Shown: positions 28,170 through 37,741, counted from the first letter of the stretch. The stretch is 64,000 nucleotides of DNA from Paracoccus isoporae (GCF_900101865.1 NZ_FNAH01000004.1:207092-271091), one strand, 5' to 3'. Translations and numbers: made by a program. The notes: generated by a model not told the origin, from the sequence alone.

Positions 28170-29222
28170 ATGACGCTGGAACCGATGCTGACATCGCGGC
28201 AGAAGGCCGCGGTGATCGTGCGCCTGCTGGTGGGGGAGGGCGAGACGCTGTCGCTGGGCGGCCTGCCCGCGGCCGCGCAGGCCGAGCTGGCGCAGGAAAT
28301 GGCGCTGATGGGGATGGTGGATCGCGACACGCGTGACCAGGTGGTGGCGGAGTTCTGCGACGCGTTGGAGCAGGTCGGCGTGACCTTTCCCGACGGGCTG
28401 GACCGGACGCTTGACGTGCTGGGCGGCACGCTGTCGCCGGATATCACCGACCGGTTGCGCCGCATCTCCGCCATGGCCGGCAAAAGCGACCCCTGGGCGC
28501 GGATTGCGGCTCTGCCGCCTGCGCAGATCGCCCAGCTTGCCGCTGCCGAAGCCACCGAGATCGCAGCGGTGCTGTTCTCGAAACTGCCCGCGGCGATTTC
28601 TGCTGCATCGCTCGCCCTGCTGCCAGCCGAGCGCGCCCGGCAGATCGCGGCGGCAATGTCACTGACGGGCCGGGTCGAGGAACCGGCCTTGCGCCGGATC
28701 GGCATGGCGCTTCTGCATGCGACCGAAGGGATGGCGCGGCCCGCCATTGGCGATGCCCCGGTCGAAACCGTCGGCGCCATCCTGAACCTCACCCCTTCCG
28801 CGCGGCGGGAGGAGGTGCTGGACGGGCTCGATCAGGACAATGCCGAGTTCGCCAGGGCGCTGCGCAAGGCGATCTTCACCTGGGCCCAGATCCCGCAGCG
28901 CGTCGATCCGCGCGACGTGCCGCGCATCATCCGCGAAATCGAGCCGGTGACGCTGCGCCAGGCGCTGTCAGCGCGGGACGGCGCAGATGCGGACGCGGCC
29001 GCCTTCATCCTCGGCGCGCTGCCCTCGCGCATGGCGGATGGGCTTCGCGACGACATCGCGGAGGCCGGGCGGGTGAAGGACAGCGAGATCGAGGCCGCGA
29101 CGGGAGAGATCACCCAGGCCATCCGGCGGATGGAGGCTGCGGGCGACCTCTACCTGATCGAGCGGAGCGACACGGCGGCGGCGGCGGAGCGGATCGAGGT
29201 CGAAACCGCGACCGTTGCGTGA
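28170..29222 (+). CDS. Orphan FliG-like protein
   Basis: About 350 aa, resembling flagellar motor switch protein FliG. It opens with MLTSRQKAAVIVRLLVGEGE (the LTGxQKAA start of FliG) and has a middle domain and a C-terminal domain with the charged torque helix pattern (LRQALSARDG, ALPSRMADGLRDDI). The EHPQ motif of true FliG is replaced by EATE in AAEATEIAAVLFSKLP, so motor function is doubtful. No flagellar gene lies nearby. Possible starts are ATGs at 28155, 28170 and 28185; 28170 is chosen for the GGGG upstream. It follows purB by 57 bp. Confidence 0.65.
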   Translation: MTLEPMLTSRQKAAVIVRLLVGEGETLSLGGLPAAAQAELAQEMALMGMVDRDTRDQVVAEFCDALEQVGVTFPDGLDRTLDVLGGTLSPDITDRLRRISAMAGKSDPWARIAALPPAQIAQLAAAEATEIAAVLFSKLPAAISAASLALLPAERARQIAAAMSLTGRVEEPALRRIGMALLHATEGMARPAIGDAPVETVGAILNLTPSARREEVLDGLDQDNAEFARALRKAIFTWAQIPQRVDPRDVPRIIREIEPVTLRQALSARDGADADAAAFILGALPSRMADGLRDDIAEAGRVKDSEIEAATGEITQAIRRMEAAGDLYLIERSDTAAAAERIEVETATVA

Positions 29223-29370
29223 TGCCGCCCGATGGTCGCACCCCGTTCAGAACGGTGCGGCAGCGCGGCGGGCGGCGGCGCGGCGGGCAGCAGCCCGTCA
29301 GCGCATATCACGTCGCAGCAAAGCCCGAATGGACGCAGCACGGGGCTGACACACCTCCGCTGCGTCCGGG

Positions 29371-30858
29371 TCAGTCCCATTCCGACTGACGCGATTTCTC
29401 CAGGTTGCCGAAGCGCGTGAACCGCCCCTCGAAGGCCAGTTCCACCGTGCCGATCGGGCCGTGGCGCTGCTTGCCCAGGATCACCTCGGCCTTGCCATGC
29501 ACGGCATTCATCTCTTCCTGCCATTTGGCCAGCTTGTCCAGCTCATGGTCGGACGGCTTCTCACGCTCCTTGTAATACTCCTCGCGGAACACGAACATCA
29601 CGATATCGGCGTCCTGCTCGATCGAGCCGGATTCGCGCAGGTCCGAAAGCTGCGGCCGCTTGTCCTCGCGGCTTTCCACCTGGCGCGAGAGCTGCGACAG
29701 CGCGATCACCGGGATGTTCAGCTCCTTCGCGACGGCCTTGAGGCCCTGGGTGATCTCGGAGACCTCGTTGACCCGGCTGTCCTTTGAACTCGCGGCCTTC
29801 AGCAGTTGCAGGTAATCGACGATCAGCAGGTCCAGCCCATGCGTCCGTTTCAGCTTGCGGGCGCGGGCGGCAAGCTGGTTGATCGGCAGGGCCGGCGTGT
29901 CGTCGATATAGAGCGGGCAGGATTGCAGGTCATTCGCCGCCTGCACGAAGCGGCGGAACTCCTCCTCGCTCATGTCGCCGGACCGGATCTGGTGGCTGGG
30001 CACCTCAGAGGCTTCGGACAGGATCCGCGCCGCGAGCTGTTCGGCCGACATTTCGAGCGAGAAGAACCCGACGACCCCGCCCTCGACCGAGCCCACCGTG
30101 CCGTCGGCACGTTCGCCGGACTTGTGAAGCTTCGCGATATTGAAGGCGATGTTCGTGGCCAGCGATGTCTTCCCCATCGACGGCCGCCCGGCCAGGATGA
30201 TGAGGTCGGAATCGTTCAGCCCGCCCATCTTGCGGTCGAGATCGATCAGCCCGGTCGGGATGCCCGACAGCTTGCCGTCACGCTCATAGGCCGCCGCGGC
30301 CGAGCTGACCGCGCCCGTCACCGCCTTCAGGAAGGACTGGAAGCCGCGCTCGGCCACACCCTGCTCGCCCAGCTTGTAGAGCGTCTGCTCGGCGGCCTTG
30401 ATCTGCTCCTCGGCGTCGTCCTCGACCCTCACGGAGGCCGCGCGGGAGGAGATGTCCTGTCCAAGCGCGATCAGGTCGCGGCGCAGGGCGAATTCGCGGA
30501 TCATCTGGGCATAGTCCCGCGCCGCATAGGCCGAGATCGCCGCCGCCGCGATCCGCACCAGATAGGCCGGCCCGCCCAGATCCTTCAGCCCCGCATCACC
30601 CTCCATGAAGGCCTTCAACGTGACCGGGCTGGCGAGCGCGTTGCGGCGGATCCGCTCCGCCGCGATCTCGAAGATGCGGCTGTGGACAGGCTCATAGAAA
30701 TGCTCGGGTTTCAGGATCTGGCTGACCCGGTCGAACACGTCGTTATTGGTCAGCAGCGCCCCCAGAAGCTGCTGTTCTGCCTCGATCGAGAAGGGAACGC
30801 CCTGTTCATCCGAATCGGCGGCAGGGGACACCTGCTGCAACGCCCTGATCTCGCTCAT
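29371..30858 (-). CDS. dnaB: Replicative DNA helicase DnaB
   Basis: The 5'-3' helicase of the replication fork. The 495-aa protein has the N-terminal DnaG-interacting domain (PFSIEAEQQLLGALLTNNDVFDRV), a linker, and a RecA-like ATPase with Walker A GRPSMGKTSLA (near 225). Walker B is LLIVDYLQLL, followed by VIALSQLSRQVESR and the arginine-finger region. Length and motifs are standard, with no intein. The gene has its own upstream region; the downstream 148 bp before the FliG-like gene hold a GC-rich hairpin but no clear terminator. Confidence 0.95.
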   Translation of the reverse strand: MSEIRALQQVSPAADSDEQGVPFSIEAEQQLLGALLTNNDVFDRVSQILKPEHFYEPVHSRIFEIAAERIRRNALASPVTLKAFMEGDAGLKDLGGPAYLVRIAAAAISAYAARDYAQMIREFALRRDLIALGQDISSRAASVRVEDDAEEQIKAAEQTLYKLGEQGVAERGFQSFLKAVTGAVSSAAAAYERDGKLSGIPTGLIDLDRKMGGLNDSDLIILAGRPSMGKTSLATNIAFNIAKLHKSGERADGTVGSVEGGVVGFFSLEMSAEQLAARILSEASEVPSHQIRSGDMSEEEFRRFVQAANDLQSCPLYIDDTPALPINQLAARARKLKRTHGLDLLIVDYLQLLKAASSKDSRVNEVSEITQGLKAVAKELNIPVIALSQLSRQVESREDKRPQLSDLRESGSIEQDADIVMFVFREEYYKEREKPSDHELDKLAKWQEEMNAVHGKAEVILGKQRHGPIGTVELAFEGRFTRFGNLEKSRQSEWD

Positions 30859-31056
30859 TGCCCTGTCCGTTTGTCTTGTTCTTGAGTCTGCGAAGCTGCC
30901 TCTATGACACAGTATAAGTCAGACCAGAACGACCGGACATGAAAATCTAGTGGGAGATTCTGTGGACGCGTTGGGGATAAGTGAATTCCGGGGCGGCGCA
31001 AGGCCAGCAAATGCCGCATCGCGCGCCGCCAGACCTGTCTTTCCGGACAGGTGGCG

Positions 31057-31728
31057 TCAGGAATTCCTCTGCTGCCAGCCCCGCGGATCCGACAGGAACG
31101 CCTCCACCTCCGCCAGGGTCGCGTCGTCGAAGGCCGCCTGTGCCCTGGCCTCCGCCAGCACGTCCCACCAGGTGCAGAGATGGTGCAACGCCACCCCGTG
31201 ATCGGCCAGGCGCTGCGTCGTCTCGGGGAAGATGCCGTAATAGAAGATCACCGCCGTGTGCCCGCAGGTCGCGCCGGTGTCGCGGATCGCATCGACGAAG
31301 CTGAGCTTCGAGCCGCCATCCGTGGTCAGATCCTCGACCAGCAGAACCCGGTCGCCCTCCGCCATGCGCCCCTCGATGCGGGCGTTGCGGCCGTAGCCCT
31401 TGGGCTTCTTGCGCACATAGCTCATCGGCAGGCCAAGCCGTTCCGCCACCATCGCGCCGAAGGGGATGCCCGCCGTCTCGCCGCCCGCCACATTCGTGAA
31501 CGCCTCGAACCCGGCATTGCGCAAAGCGGTCGCGGCCAGGAAATCCATCAACGTGCCGCGCACCCGCGGATAGGAGATGATGCGCCGGCAATCCACATAG
31601 GTCGGCCCCTTGAGACCCGATGCATAGGTAAACGGCTCGGCGGCGTTGAAATCCACCGCCTTGATTTCCAGCAGCGCGCGGGCGGTCAGCCGGGCGATCT
31701 CGTCGGGGGCGGGAAAGGACAGGCTCAT
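31057..31728 (-). CDS. pyrE: Orotate phosphoribosyltransferase
   Basis: Joins orotate to PRPP to form OMP in pyrimidine synthesis. The 223-aa protein has the phosphoribosyltransferase PRPP loop [17 protein letters not shown] and [16 protein letters not shown], with [17 protein letters not shown] as the flexible catalytic loop. The ATG at 31728 overlaps the pyrC stop by four bases (ATGA), so translation is coupled. About 200 bp separate its end from dnaB. Confidence 0.94.
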   Translation of the reverse strand: MSLSFPAPDEIARLTARALLEIKAVDFNAAEPFTYASGLKGPTYVDCRRIISYPRVRGTLMDFLAATALRNAGFEAFTNVAGGETAGIPFGAMVAERLGLPMSYVRKKPKGYGRNARIEGRMAEGDRVLLVEDLTTDGGSKLSFVDAIRDTGATCGHTAVIFYYGIFPETTQRLADHGVALHHLCTWWDVLAEARAQAAFDDATLAEVEAFLSDPRGWQQRNS

Positions 31729-32774
31729 GCGGACTCCATCTGCCAGAAGAGGTCGAAACCCGGATCGAACACGGTCACGCGCTCGCCGCCCGCGTCGATC
31801 TGTTCGGGAAACCGGACCGGCTCGTCGTGCCGCGTCAGCCGCAGCCGGTCCTCGTTCGGGGCCACGCCGTAAAAGGCGGGACCGTTCAGCGAGGTGAAGG
31901 CCTCGAGCTGGTCGAGCCGGCCCTCCTGCGCGAAGATCTCTGCCAGGATGGCCATGGTGTTCGGTGCCGTGAAGCAGCCCGCGCAGCCACAGGGTTGCAG
32001 CTTGGCCGTGTCGGGATGCGGGGCGGAATCGGTGCCCAGGAAAAACGGCCCCTGCCCCGACATCGCGGCCTCGCGCAGGGCGAGCCGGTGGGTTTCGCGC
32101 TTCGCCACCGGCAGGCAGTAATAATGCGGCCGGATGCCGCCGGCGAGGATGGCGTTGCGGTTGATGACGAGATGATGGGTGGTAATCGTGCCGCCCATCG
32201 CGCCGCCCGCCGCGTTGTCGCGGACATAGGCGACCCCGTCCGAGGTGGTGATATGTTCCATGACCACGCGCAGGCCGGGCGTGGCGCGGCGCAGCGGGTC
32301 CAGCACCCGGTCGATGAACACCGCCTCGCGGTCGAAAATGTCGATCTCCGGGTCGGTCACCTCGCCATGCACGCAAAGCGGGACGCCCGCCTCGGCCATC
32401 GCCTCCAAGACGGGGCGCACCTTGTTGAAATCGGTGACACCGCTGGCCGAATTGGTGGTCGCCCCCGCCGGATACAGCTTCACCGCCGAAATCACCCCAT
32501 CGCGATGGGACGCGACCACATCCGCCGGATCGGTCGTCTCGGTCAGATACAGGGTCATCAGCGGTTGCAGGGCGGCACCCTCAGGCAGCGCTGACAAAAT
32601 GCGGTCGCGATAGGCGCGGGCCTGATCGCCGGTCACGACCGGCGGCACCAGGTTGGGCATGATGATCGCCCGGCCGAACGCAGCGGAATGCGGGGCGACG
32701 GCCGCGAGCATCGCACCGTCGCGCAGATGCAGATGCCAGTCATCGGGACGGCGGATGGTGAGGAACTTCTTCAT
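31725..32774 (-). CDS. pyrC: Dihydroorotase, PyrC type
   Basis: Closes carbamoyl-aspartate to dihydroorotate. The 349-aa protein starts [20 protein letters not shown] (metal-binding HxH). It has the carbamylated Lys region [19 protein letters not shown]-like [13 protein letters not shown] and GTDSAPHP with the catalytic Asp. Length equals the E. coli type II enzyme (348 aa). The start is supported by GGGGAG. It is translated together with pyrE and is divergent from the phasin-like gene. Confidence 0.95.
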   Translation of the reverse strand: MKKFLTIRRPDDWHLHLRDGAMLAAVAPHSAAFGRAIIMPNLVPPVVTGDQARAYRDRILSALPEGAALQPLMTLYLTETTDPADVVASHRDGVISAVKLYPAGATTNSASGVTDFNKVRPVLEAMAEAGVPLCVHGEVTDPEIDIFDREAVFIDRVLDPLRRATPGLRVVMEHITTSDGVAYVRDNAAGGAMGGTITTHHLVINRNAILAGGIRPHYYCLPVAKRETHRLALREAAMSGQGPFFLGTDSAPHPDTAKLQPCGCAGCFTAPNTMAILAEIFAQEGRLDQLEAFTSLNGPAFYGVAPNEDRLRLTRHDEPVRFPEQIDAGGERVTVFDPGFDLFWQMESA

Positions 32775-32824
32775 GCTCCCCGGATTATACTGCGCTGCGC
32801 CCCGAGAAAAGCCGGGAAGCGGAC

Positions 32825-32894
32825 TTGCAAAAGCGACAGGTTGCACTTTTCTTTTTGCAGGTGCAGCATTGCACGCGCAGAATGCACTGCGCTG
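32825..32894. promoter_or_regulatory. TGC-rich PhaR-like control region
   Basis: In 70 bases, TGC/GCA triplets recur in TTGCAA, TTGCAC, TTGCAGGTGCAGC, TTGCACGCGCAG and TGCACTGC, with a T-rich tract between. Paracoccus PhaR binds clusters of TGC-type repeats ahead of the phasin gene and is released by polyhydroxybutyrate. The position directly upstream of the phasin-like gene fits such a repressor site. Confidence 0.55.
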
Positions 32895-32912
32895 AACAGA
32901 GGGATCGAGTGA

Positions 32913-33233
32913 ATGAGTATTCTTCCACTGGGGATGTCGGAGGCGGCGCGAATCTGGACGCAGATCGCCCATATCGCCTTCGAATCTCAGATGGTGATCG
33001 GCATGCGCTTGGCCGGGATGATGGGGTTCCTGCCCCAGAAGAGCAGCGAGCCGCAGCGCATGGTGCAGGAAAAGCTGGACGCGGCCCAGGAATCAGGCCT
33101 GGCGATGTTCAAGGCGGCGTCGCGCGGGGCCTCGCCCGACAAGGTCATGGCGGCGGGGTTGAAGCCCTACAGCAAGCGCACGCGGGCCAATGCCAAGCGG
33201 CTGACCAAATCCTCCACCGCCCGACGCCGCTAG
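32913..33233 (+). CDS. Small phasin-like helical protein
   Basis: A 106-aa protein: [33 protein letters not shown] at the N-terminus, then an amphipathic Ala-rich middle ([23 protein letters not shown]) and a very basic C-terminus. Rhodobacteraceae homologues have been labelled phasin-like or, misleadingly, antifreeze protein. The TGC-rich upstream region supports a link to polyhydroxybutyrate granules, a role inferred from that region plus the amphipathic helix. Moderate GGGA ribosome binding site. A strong terminator follows. Confidence 0.6.
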   Translation: MSILPLGMSEAARIWTQIAHIAFESQMVIGMRLAGMMGFLPQKSSEPQRMVQEKLDAAQESGLAMFKAASRGASPDKVMAAGLKPYSKRTRANAKRLTKSSTARRR

Positions 33234-33280
33234 CAGACGACCTGCCCGACGCGGTCTGCCGCGCGCCATATGCGGCAAAG

Positions 33281-33310
33281 AAAAACGGCCCCGTCTTGGG
33301 GGCCGTTTTT
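33281..33310. terminator. Rho-independent terminator, bidirectional
   Basis: Perfect 12-bp stem AAAAACGGCCCC/GGGGCCGTTTTT with a 6-base loop. It lies between the convergent phasin-like gene and gap and has T-tracts on both strands. Confidence 0.9.
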
Positions 33311-33333
33311 CATTGCCGGGTCCGGGGACGGGC

Positions 33334-34335
33334 TCAGATCAGCTTGCCGATGGCGACGGCCGTGTCGCTCATCCGGTTCGAGAAGCCCCATTCATTGTCA
33401 TACCAGGTCAGGATGCGGCACATACGCCCATCCATCACCTTGGTCTGATCGAGCGCGAAGATCGACGAGCGGGGATCGTGGTTGAAGTCGATCGAGACAT
33501 TCGGCTGGTCGGTATAGCCCAGAACCCCGTTCAGCGGACCGTCGGCAGCGGCCTTGATGGCGCCGTTGATCTCTTCGACGGTCGTGTCGCGGCTGGCCTC
33601 GAAGGTCAGATCGACGACCGAGACATTCGGCGTCGGCACGCGGATCGCGACGCCGTCCAGCTTGCCGTTCAGCTCCGGCAGCACCAGACCCACCGCCTTC
33701 GCCGCGCCGGTCGAGGTCGGGATCATCGACATCGCCGCAGCGCGGGCGCGGTAGAGATCCTTGTGCATCGTGTCCAGCGTCGGCTGGTCGCCGGTATAGC
33801 TGTGGATGGTGGTCATGAAACCACGCTCGATCCCGATCGTGTCGTTCAGCACCTTGGCGACCGGCGACAGGCAGTTCGTCGTGCAGGACGCATTCGAGAC
33901 GATCAGGTCGTCGGCGGTCAGCGTGTCGTGGTTCACACCGTAAACGATGGTCTTGTCGGCACCCTTGGACGGGGCGGAGACGAGCACCCGGCTGGCGCCG
34001 TTTTCCAGATGCACCTTGGCCTTCTCCTTGTCGGTGAAGATGCCGGTGCATTCCATCACCACGTCGACATCGGACCACGGCAGTTCGGCCGGGTTGCGGA
34101 TCGCCGTGACCTTGATCGGGCCGCGGCCGACATCGATTGTGTCGCCATCGACCGTCACCTCGCCGGGGAAGCGACCATGCACGCTGTCAAAGCGGATGAG
34201 ATGGGCATTGGTCTCAACCGGGCCGAGGTCGTTGATTGCGATGACCTCGATATCATCGCGGCCGGATTCGATGATGGCGCGCAGCACATTCCGACCGATC
34301 CGACCAAATCCGTTGATTGCAACTTTAACAGCCAT
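33334..34335 (-). CDS. gap: Glyceraldehyde-3-phosphate dehydrogenase, type I
   Basis: Oxidises and phosphorylates glyceraldehyde 3-phosphate in central carbon metabolism. The 333-aa protein has the Rossmann start [16 protein letters not shown], the catalytic [13 protein letters not shown] (Cys near 153), and the S-loop with [23 protein letters not shown]. An Asp after the second strand (AINDLG) favours NAD. A small membrane-protein gene lies 73 bases upstream on the same strand. Confidence 0.96.
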   Translation of the reverse strand: MAVKVAINGFGRIGRNVLRAIIESGRDDIEVIAINDLGPVETNAHLIRFDSVHGRFPGEVTVDGDTIDVGRGPIKVTAIRNPAELPWSDVDVVMECTGIFTDKEKAKVHLENGASRVLVSAPSKGADKTIVYGVNHDTLTADDLIVSNASCTTNCLSPVAKVLNDTIGIERGFMTTIHSYTGDQPTLDTMHKDLYRARAAAMSMIPTSTGAAKAVGLVLPELNGKLDGVAIRVPTPNVSVVDLTFEASRDTTVEEINGAIKAAADGPLNGVLGYTDQPNVSIDFNHDPRSSIFALDQTKVMDGRMCRILTWYDNEWGFSNRMSDTAVAIGKLI

Positions 34336-34408
34336 ATTGACCTCCGCTGACTGGTTTCGCAGTGCTTATGCGGATTTTTGCTGCTGATGCAAACCCCGAC
34401 CGCGCCGG

Positions 34409-34552
34409 TTAGCGCCAGAAGCTCAGATATTCGACGAAGGCGACGAAGCGCTTGCCGATTTCGACAGGAAGGTTCCAGTGCAGCCAGATCGCGTCGGCAA
34501 CAAACAGCAGCACCACCGCCAGAAAGATCGTGAACACGTTGCTGGTCGTCAT
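34409..34552 (-). CDS. Very small single-pass membrane protein upstream of gap
   Basis: A 47-aa protein: MTTSNVFTIFLAVVLLFVADAIWLHWN followed by LPVEIGKRFVAFVEYLSFWR. One hydrophobic segment covers residues 6-25. A good AGGGCGG ribosome binding site precedes the ATG at 34552. Similar short proteins occur beside gap in Rhodobacteraceae, sometimes mislabelled as GAPDH. Function unknown; co-transcription with gap is likely from the 73-base spacing. Confidence 0.6.
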   Translation of the reverse strand: MTTSNVFTIFLAVVLLFVADAIWLHWNLPVEIGKRFVAFVEYLSFWR

Positions 34553-34815
34553 GGCACCGCCCTGGCTGCTGAAGCCCGTTCTGCATAGCGTCCGCCTAAC
34601 GCCCCGGCAAGCTCGCCACAAGGTTGCGTCCCGGTTCCATCACACGCCCCGATAGGCGGTTTTTCGCCACACTTGGCGAGTTTATGCCGTTCCCGTGAAC
34701 CGCTTTACCAACCCGGTTGAAACTTCATGCTGTGTCCTGTTTACGACACTAAGCGGATTTTCCGGCCGCCGGGTCTCGGAAAGGCGCAAGCTGCGGAATT
34801 GCGGCGAAAAATTCT

Positions 34816-36090
34816 GTGAACCAGCCGGGGATAGCTGCCTTGCCCAACCGTCCGAGAACTGCGCTTGAACGCCTTCTGCCCGAGAAGCGCCTGTCCCTGA
34901 AATCCGATCAGGCGACCCGCGTCATCTATCTGCGCCCGCTCACGCAGCTGGGGCTGCTGGGGGGCGGTGTCGCGATGATGGGCTGGGCGATCATCTCGGG
35001 CGCGCTGCTGGCATACGACCATATCGGCGGCGGTGCAGAGAGCCAGAGCGCCGGTGCGCAATCGGCCTATGAAACCCGGCTGGCGGCCCTGGCGGATGAG
35101 CGTGACGCGCGGGCGGCCGAGGCCAGGGAGGCACAGCTCCGCTTTGCCGTGGCGCTTGACCAGGTGTCGAAATACCAGTCGGAGCTTCTGACCACGCAGC
35201 AGCAGAAGCGCGAACTGGAAGCCGGGCTGGATGCCGTGCAGCAGAAGCTGGGCAGTGCGATTGCCGCCATCCCGAAAGACGATGCGCTGAGCAAGGACGA
35301 GCTGGATCTGGCGCTGAACGCGCTGAACGACAAGCTGCGCGACACGGCTGAGGCCCGCGATGCCGCGACGGAGGACGCACGGCTGGCCAAGGCCGAAGCC
35401 GCCGCCGCCAAGGCCGAGCAGGAGCAGTTGCTGGCCCGAAACAACCAGCTTTTCGACCAGATCGAAACCGCCGTTGCCGCCTCGGTTGTGCCTTTCCAGG
35501 AGATGTTCGACAATATCGGGCTCGACACCGACAAGCTGCTCGCGCAGATCGACAAGGGTTATTCCGGCCAGGGCGGCCCGCTGACCGAGGCGACGGTGTC
35601 CACCAGCGGCAATGCCGCCATCAGCGAGACCGAGGCCCGCGCCGACGAAATCATCGTCAGCCTGGACCAGGTGAACCGCTACCGCATCGCAAGCGCCAAG
35701 CTGCCGCTGGATATGCCGGTGAAATCCGCGTTTCGCTTCACCTCCGGTTTCGGTCCCCGCTGGGGGCGCGTGCACAAGGGCATGGACCTGGCCGGGCCGA
35801 TCGGCACCCCGGTCCTGTCCACCGGCGACGGGGTCGTGACCTTTGCCGGCCGGCAAAGCGGATATGGCTACATCGTCAAGATCGAGCACGCGCTCGGCAC
35901 CGAAACCCGCTATGCGCATCTGTCGAAGATCCGCGTAAAACAGGGACAGAAAGTGTCGCGCGGCGCGCAGATCGGTGATATGGGCAATACCGGACGGTCG
36001 ACCGGCCCGCATCTTCACTATGAAGTCCGGGTCAATGGCAAGGCCGTGGATCCCATGAGCTTCATCAAGGCGGCACAGAATGTTTTCTAA
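34816..36090 (+). CDS. M23-family (LytM) peptidase with coiled coil
   Basis: A 424-aa envelope protein with a cytoplasmic N-terminus, one membrane segment (about 45-65, LGLLGGGVAMMGWAIISGALL) and a long Ala/Glu/Lys-rich coiled coil (about 85-230). The C-terminal LytM domain has HKGMDLAGPIGTPV and HLHYEVRVNGK with the zinc-ligand histidines. It may cleave peptidoglycan cross-links. The start is GTG at 34816 with a weak ribosome binding site. Its end overlaps the bactofilin gene by 11 bases, the classical bactofilin-M23 pairing in cell-shape control. Confidence 0.88.
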   Translation: MNQPGIAALPNRPRTALERLLPEKRLSLKSDQATRVIYLRPLTQLGLLGGGVAMMGWAIISGALLAYDHIGGGAESQSAGAQSAYETRLAALADERDARAAEAREAQLRFAVALDQVSKYQSELLTTQQQKRELEAGLDAVQQKLGSAIAAIPKDDALSKDELDLALNALNDKLRDTAEARDAATEDARLAKAEAAAAKAEQEQLLARNNQLFDQIETAVAASVVPFQEMFDNIGLDTDKLLAQIDKGYSGQGGPLTEATVSTSGNAAISETEARADEIIVSLDQVNRYRIASAKLPLDMPVKSAFRFTSGFGPRWGRVHKGMDLAGPIGTPVLSTGDGVVTFAGRQSGYGYIVKIEHALGTETRYAHLSKIRVKQGQKVSRGAQIGDMGNTGRSTGPHLHYEVRVNGKAVDPMSFIKAAQNVF

Positions 36091-36598
36091 GTCTCGCGTG
36101 ACCGAAACACCCAATCGCAACCCGGCCCCGGCAGCCGAATCGGAACCGGCCCCGATGGCCGAGGCCCCGAAGGACAAGGCCCCTGCCCCGCAGCAGAGCC
36201 CGGCCGCGCCCGCACCCCGGACGACGCCTTCGGTGCTGTCGTCGGACCTGACCATCAAGGGCGATCTTCAGACCGCGGGCGATGTCCAGATCGAAGGGCA
36301 GATCGACGGCGACATCCGTGCCCGGCAACTGACCATCGGCGACAGCGCCACGGTGCGCGGCGAGGTTCTGGCCGACGAGGTCATCGTGAATGGCCGCGTC
36401 ATCGGCCGGCTGCGCGGCGTGAAGGTGCGCCTGTCCTCCACCGCGCGGGTCGAGGGCGACATCATCCACAAGACCATCGCCATCGAATCCGGTGCGCATT
36501 TCGAGGGCTCGGTGCAGCGCCAGGAAGATCCGTTGTCGCAGGGTGGCACGAAGAAGCTGGCCCCGCCTGCCTCCGATCACGCCAAGACCGGCGGCTGA
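36080..36598 (+). CDS. Bactofilin (polymer-forming cytoskeletal protein)
   Basis: A 172-aa protein with a Pro/Ala-rich disordered N-terminus (1-50) and a central bactofilin beta-helix with repeats such as LTIKGDLQTAGDVQIEGQID, GDIRARQLTIG and RVEGDIIHKTIAIESGAHFEG. A short tail follows. Bactofilins polymerise without nucleotides and position M23 peptidases or PG enzymes. The overlap with the M23 gene suggests equal production and direct functional pairing. A strong terminator follows. Confidence 0.92.
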   Translation: MFSKSRVTETPNRNPAPAAESEPAPMAEAPKDKAPAPQQSPAAPAPRTTPSVLSSDLTIKGDLQTAGDVQIEGQIDGDIRARQLTIGDSATVRGEVLADEVIVNGRVIGRLRGVKVRLSSTARVEGDIIHKTIAIESGAHFEGSVQRQEDPLSQGGTKKLAPPASDHAKTGG

Positions 36599-36620
36599 CC
36601 GGTCTCGAAACGGTATCGGA

Positions 36621-36645
36621 AAGGGGGCCGCGCGGCCCCCTTTTT
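36621..36645. terminator. Rho-independent terminator after the bactofilin gene
   Basis: Stem GGGGGCC/GGCCCCC with a GCGC loop, followed by TTTTT, 25 bases after the stop and facing coaD. Confidence 0.85.
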
Positions 36646-36678
36646 CATGCGTCGGGATGGCGGTCGTGCAAGCGCCGG

Positions 36679-37179
36679 TCAGTCCGAAGGGGCAAAGCGC
36701 TGCATCAGCGCGTCATTGACGGCCGGCGTCACGAATTTGGAGACGTCTCCCCCAAGACGGGCGATTTCCTTGACCAGCTTCGAGGCGATGGACTGGCGTT
36801 CCGCATCGGCCATCAGGAACACGGTCTCGACGCGGTCGTCGAGCACGCGGTTCATCCCGACCATCTGGAACTCGTATTCAAAATCCGACACTGCCCGCAA
36901 CCCGCGCACGATCACCCCCGCGCCCACATCGCGGGCACAGTCGATCAGCAGGTTCTCGAAGGGATGAACGACGATCTCGCCGCCGGTCCGGCGCATGATC
37001 TCGTCGCATTCCCGCTGCACCATGACCACGCGTTCTTCCAGATCGAAGAGCGGCCCCTTGTCGCGGTTGATGGCCACGCCGATCACCAGCCGATCGACGA
37101 GCGCCATGGCCCGCTCGATGATGTCGACATGACCCAGCGTGATCGGGTCGAACGTGCCGGGATACAGCCCTACGCGCAT
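36679..37179 (-). CDS. coaD: Phosphopantetheine adenylyltransferase
   Basis: Penultimate step of coenzyme A synthesis. The 166-aa protein has the nucleotidyltransferase motif YPGTFDPITLGHVDII at the N-terminus, RGLRAVSDFEYEFQM and the ISKE-like IASKLVKEIA. Length is close to E. coli CoaD (159 aa). The ATG at 37179 is preferred over TTG at 37185 because AAAGGA is six bases away from it. Confidence 0.95.
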   Translation of the reverse strand: MRVGLYPGTFDPITLGHVDIIERAMALVDRLVIGVAINRDKGPLFDLEERVVMVQRECDEIMRRTGGEIVVHPFENLLIDCARDVGAGVIVRGLRAVSDFEYEFQMVGMNRVLDDRVETVFLMADAERQSIASKLVKEIARLGGDVSKFVTPAVNDALMQRFAPSD

Positions 37180-37247
37180 GAACAATCCTTTCCAGTGTTA
37201 CAACAAGACGATCCGATGAACACGGGAAATTCAAGTGACTGCGCGCG

Positions 37248-37691
37248 TCAGGCCCCCATGATCATGCCGGTCAGCGCGTCCTTTTCGTCATTCAGCTCTT
37301 TCAGACGGGCCGACACCGCGTCCCCGATGGAGACGATGCCCAGCATGTTGCCATCCTCGTCCACCACCGGCAGGTGACGGAAACGCCCCTCGGTCATCCG
37401 CTCCAGAACCGCCATCGTGTCCTCGCCGGGCTGGCAGGTGGACACCTTGCGGGTCATCAGCCCGCTGACCGGGCCGTCCATGATCTCGGCCCCTCGCTTG
37501 CCGAGTTCGCGCACAATGTCACGCTCGGACAGGATGCCCGCGGGCTTGCTGCCGTCGTCGCTCACCACGACCGCGCCGATCCGCTTTTCCGCCAGCAGCT
37601 TGGCGGCCTCGGCCACCGTGGACGTGGTGGCGATGGTGACGATATCGCCCGCGCCCGCTCCTTTCAGCGAAAGTATCTGCTTGACCAGCAT
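37248..37691 (-). CDS. CBS-domain pair protein
   Basis: A 147-aa protein made of two CBS units: SLKGAGAGDIVTIATTSTVAEAAKLLAEKRIGAVVV ... GILSERDIVREL, then VSTCQPGEDTMAVLERMTEGRFRHLPVVDEDGNMLGIVSIGDAV. CBS pairs bind adenine nucleotides or metal and sense energy status. There is no catalytic domain, so the partner is unknown. GGAGGG lies upstream of the ATG. It lies 68 bp upstream of coaD on the same strand. Confidence 0.85.
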   Translation of the reverse strand: MLVKQILSLKGAGAGDIVTIATTSTVAEAAKLLAEKRIGAVVVSDDGSKPAGILSERDIVRELGKRGAEIMDGPVSGLMTRKVSTCQPGEDTMAVLERMTEGRFRHLPVVDEDGNMLGIVSIGDAVSARLKELNDEKDALTGMIMGA

Positions 37692-37741
37692 GCTGCCCTC
37701 CGTGGTTGCGTCTGGCCAGTCTGTCGCAACTGCTCACAAGG

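Noticed and set aside
29235..29258. Hairpin CGCA..CCGTT/AACGG..TGCG between the FliG-like gene and dnaB as terminator
   Set aside because: Stem has a bulge, the loop is three bases and there is no T-tract on either strand.
32784..32789. Perfect TATAAT on the minus strand ten bases before the pyrC ATG
   Set aside because: As a -10 it would leave almost no leader and exclude the GGGGAG ribosome binding site, and no fitting -35 is present at 16-18 bases.
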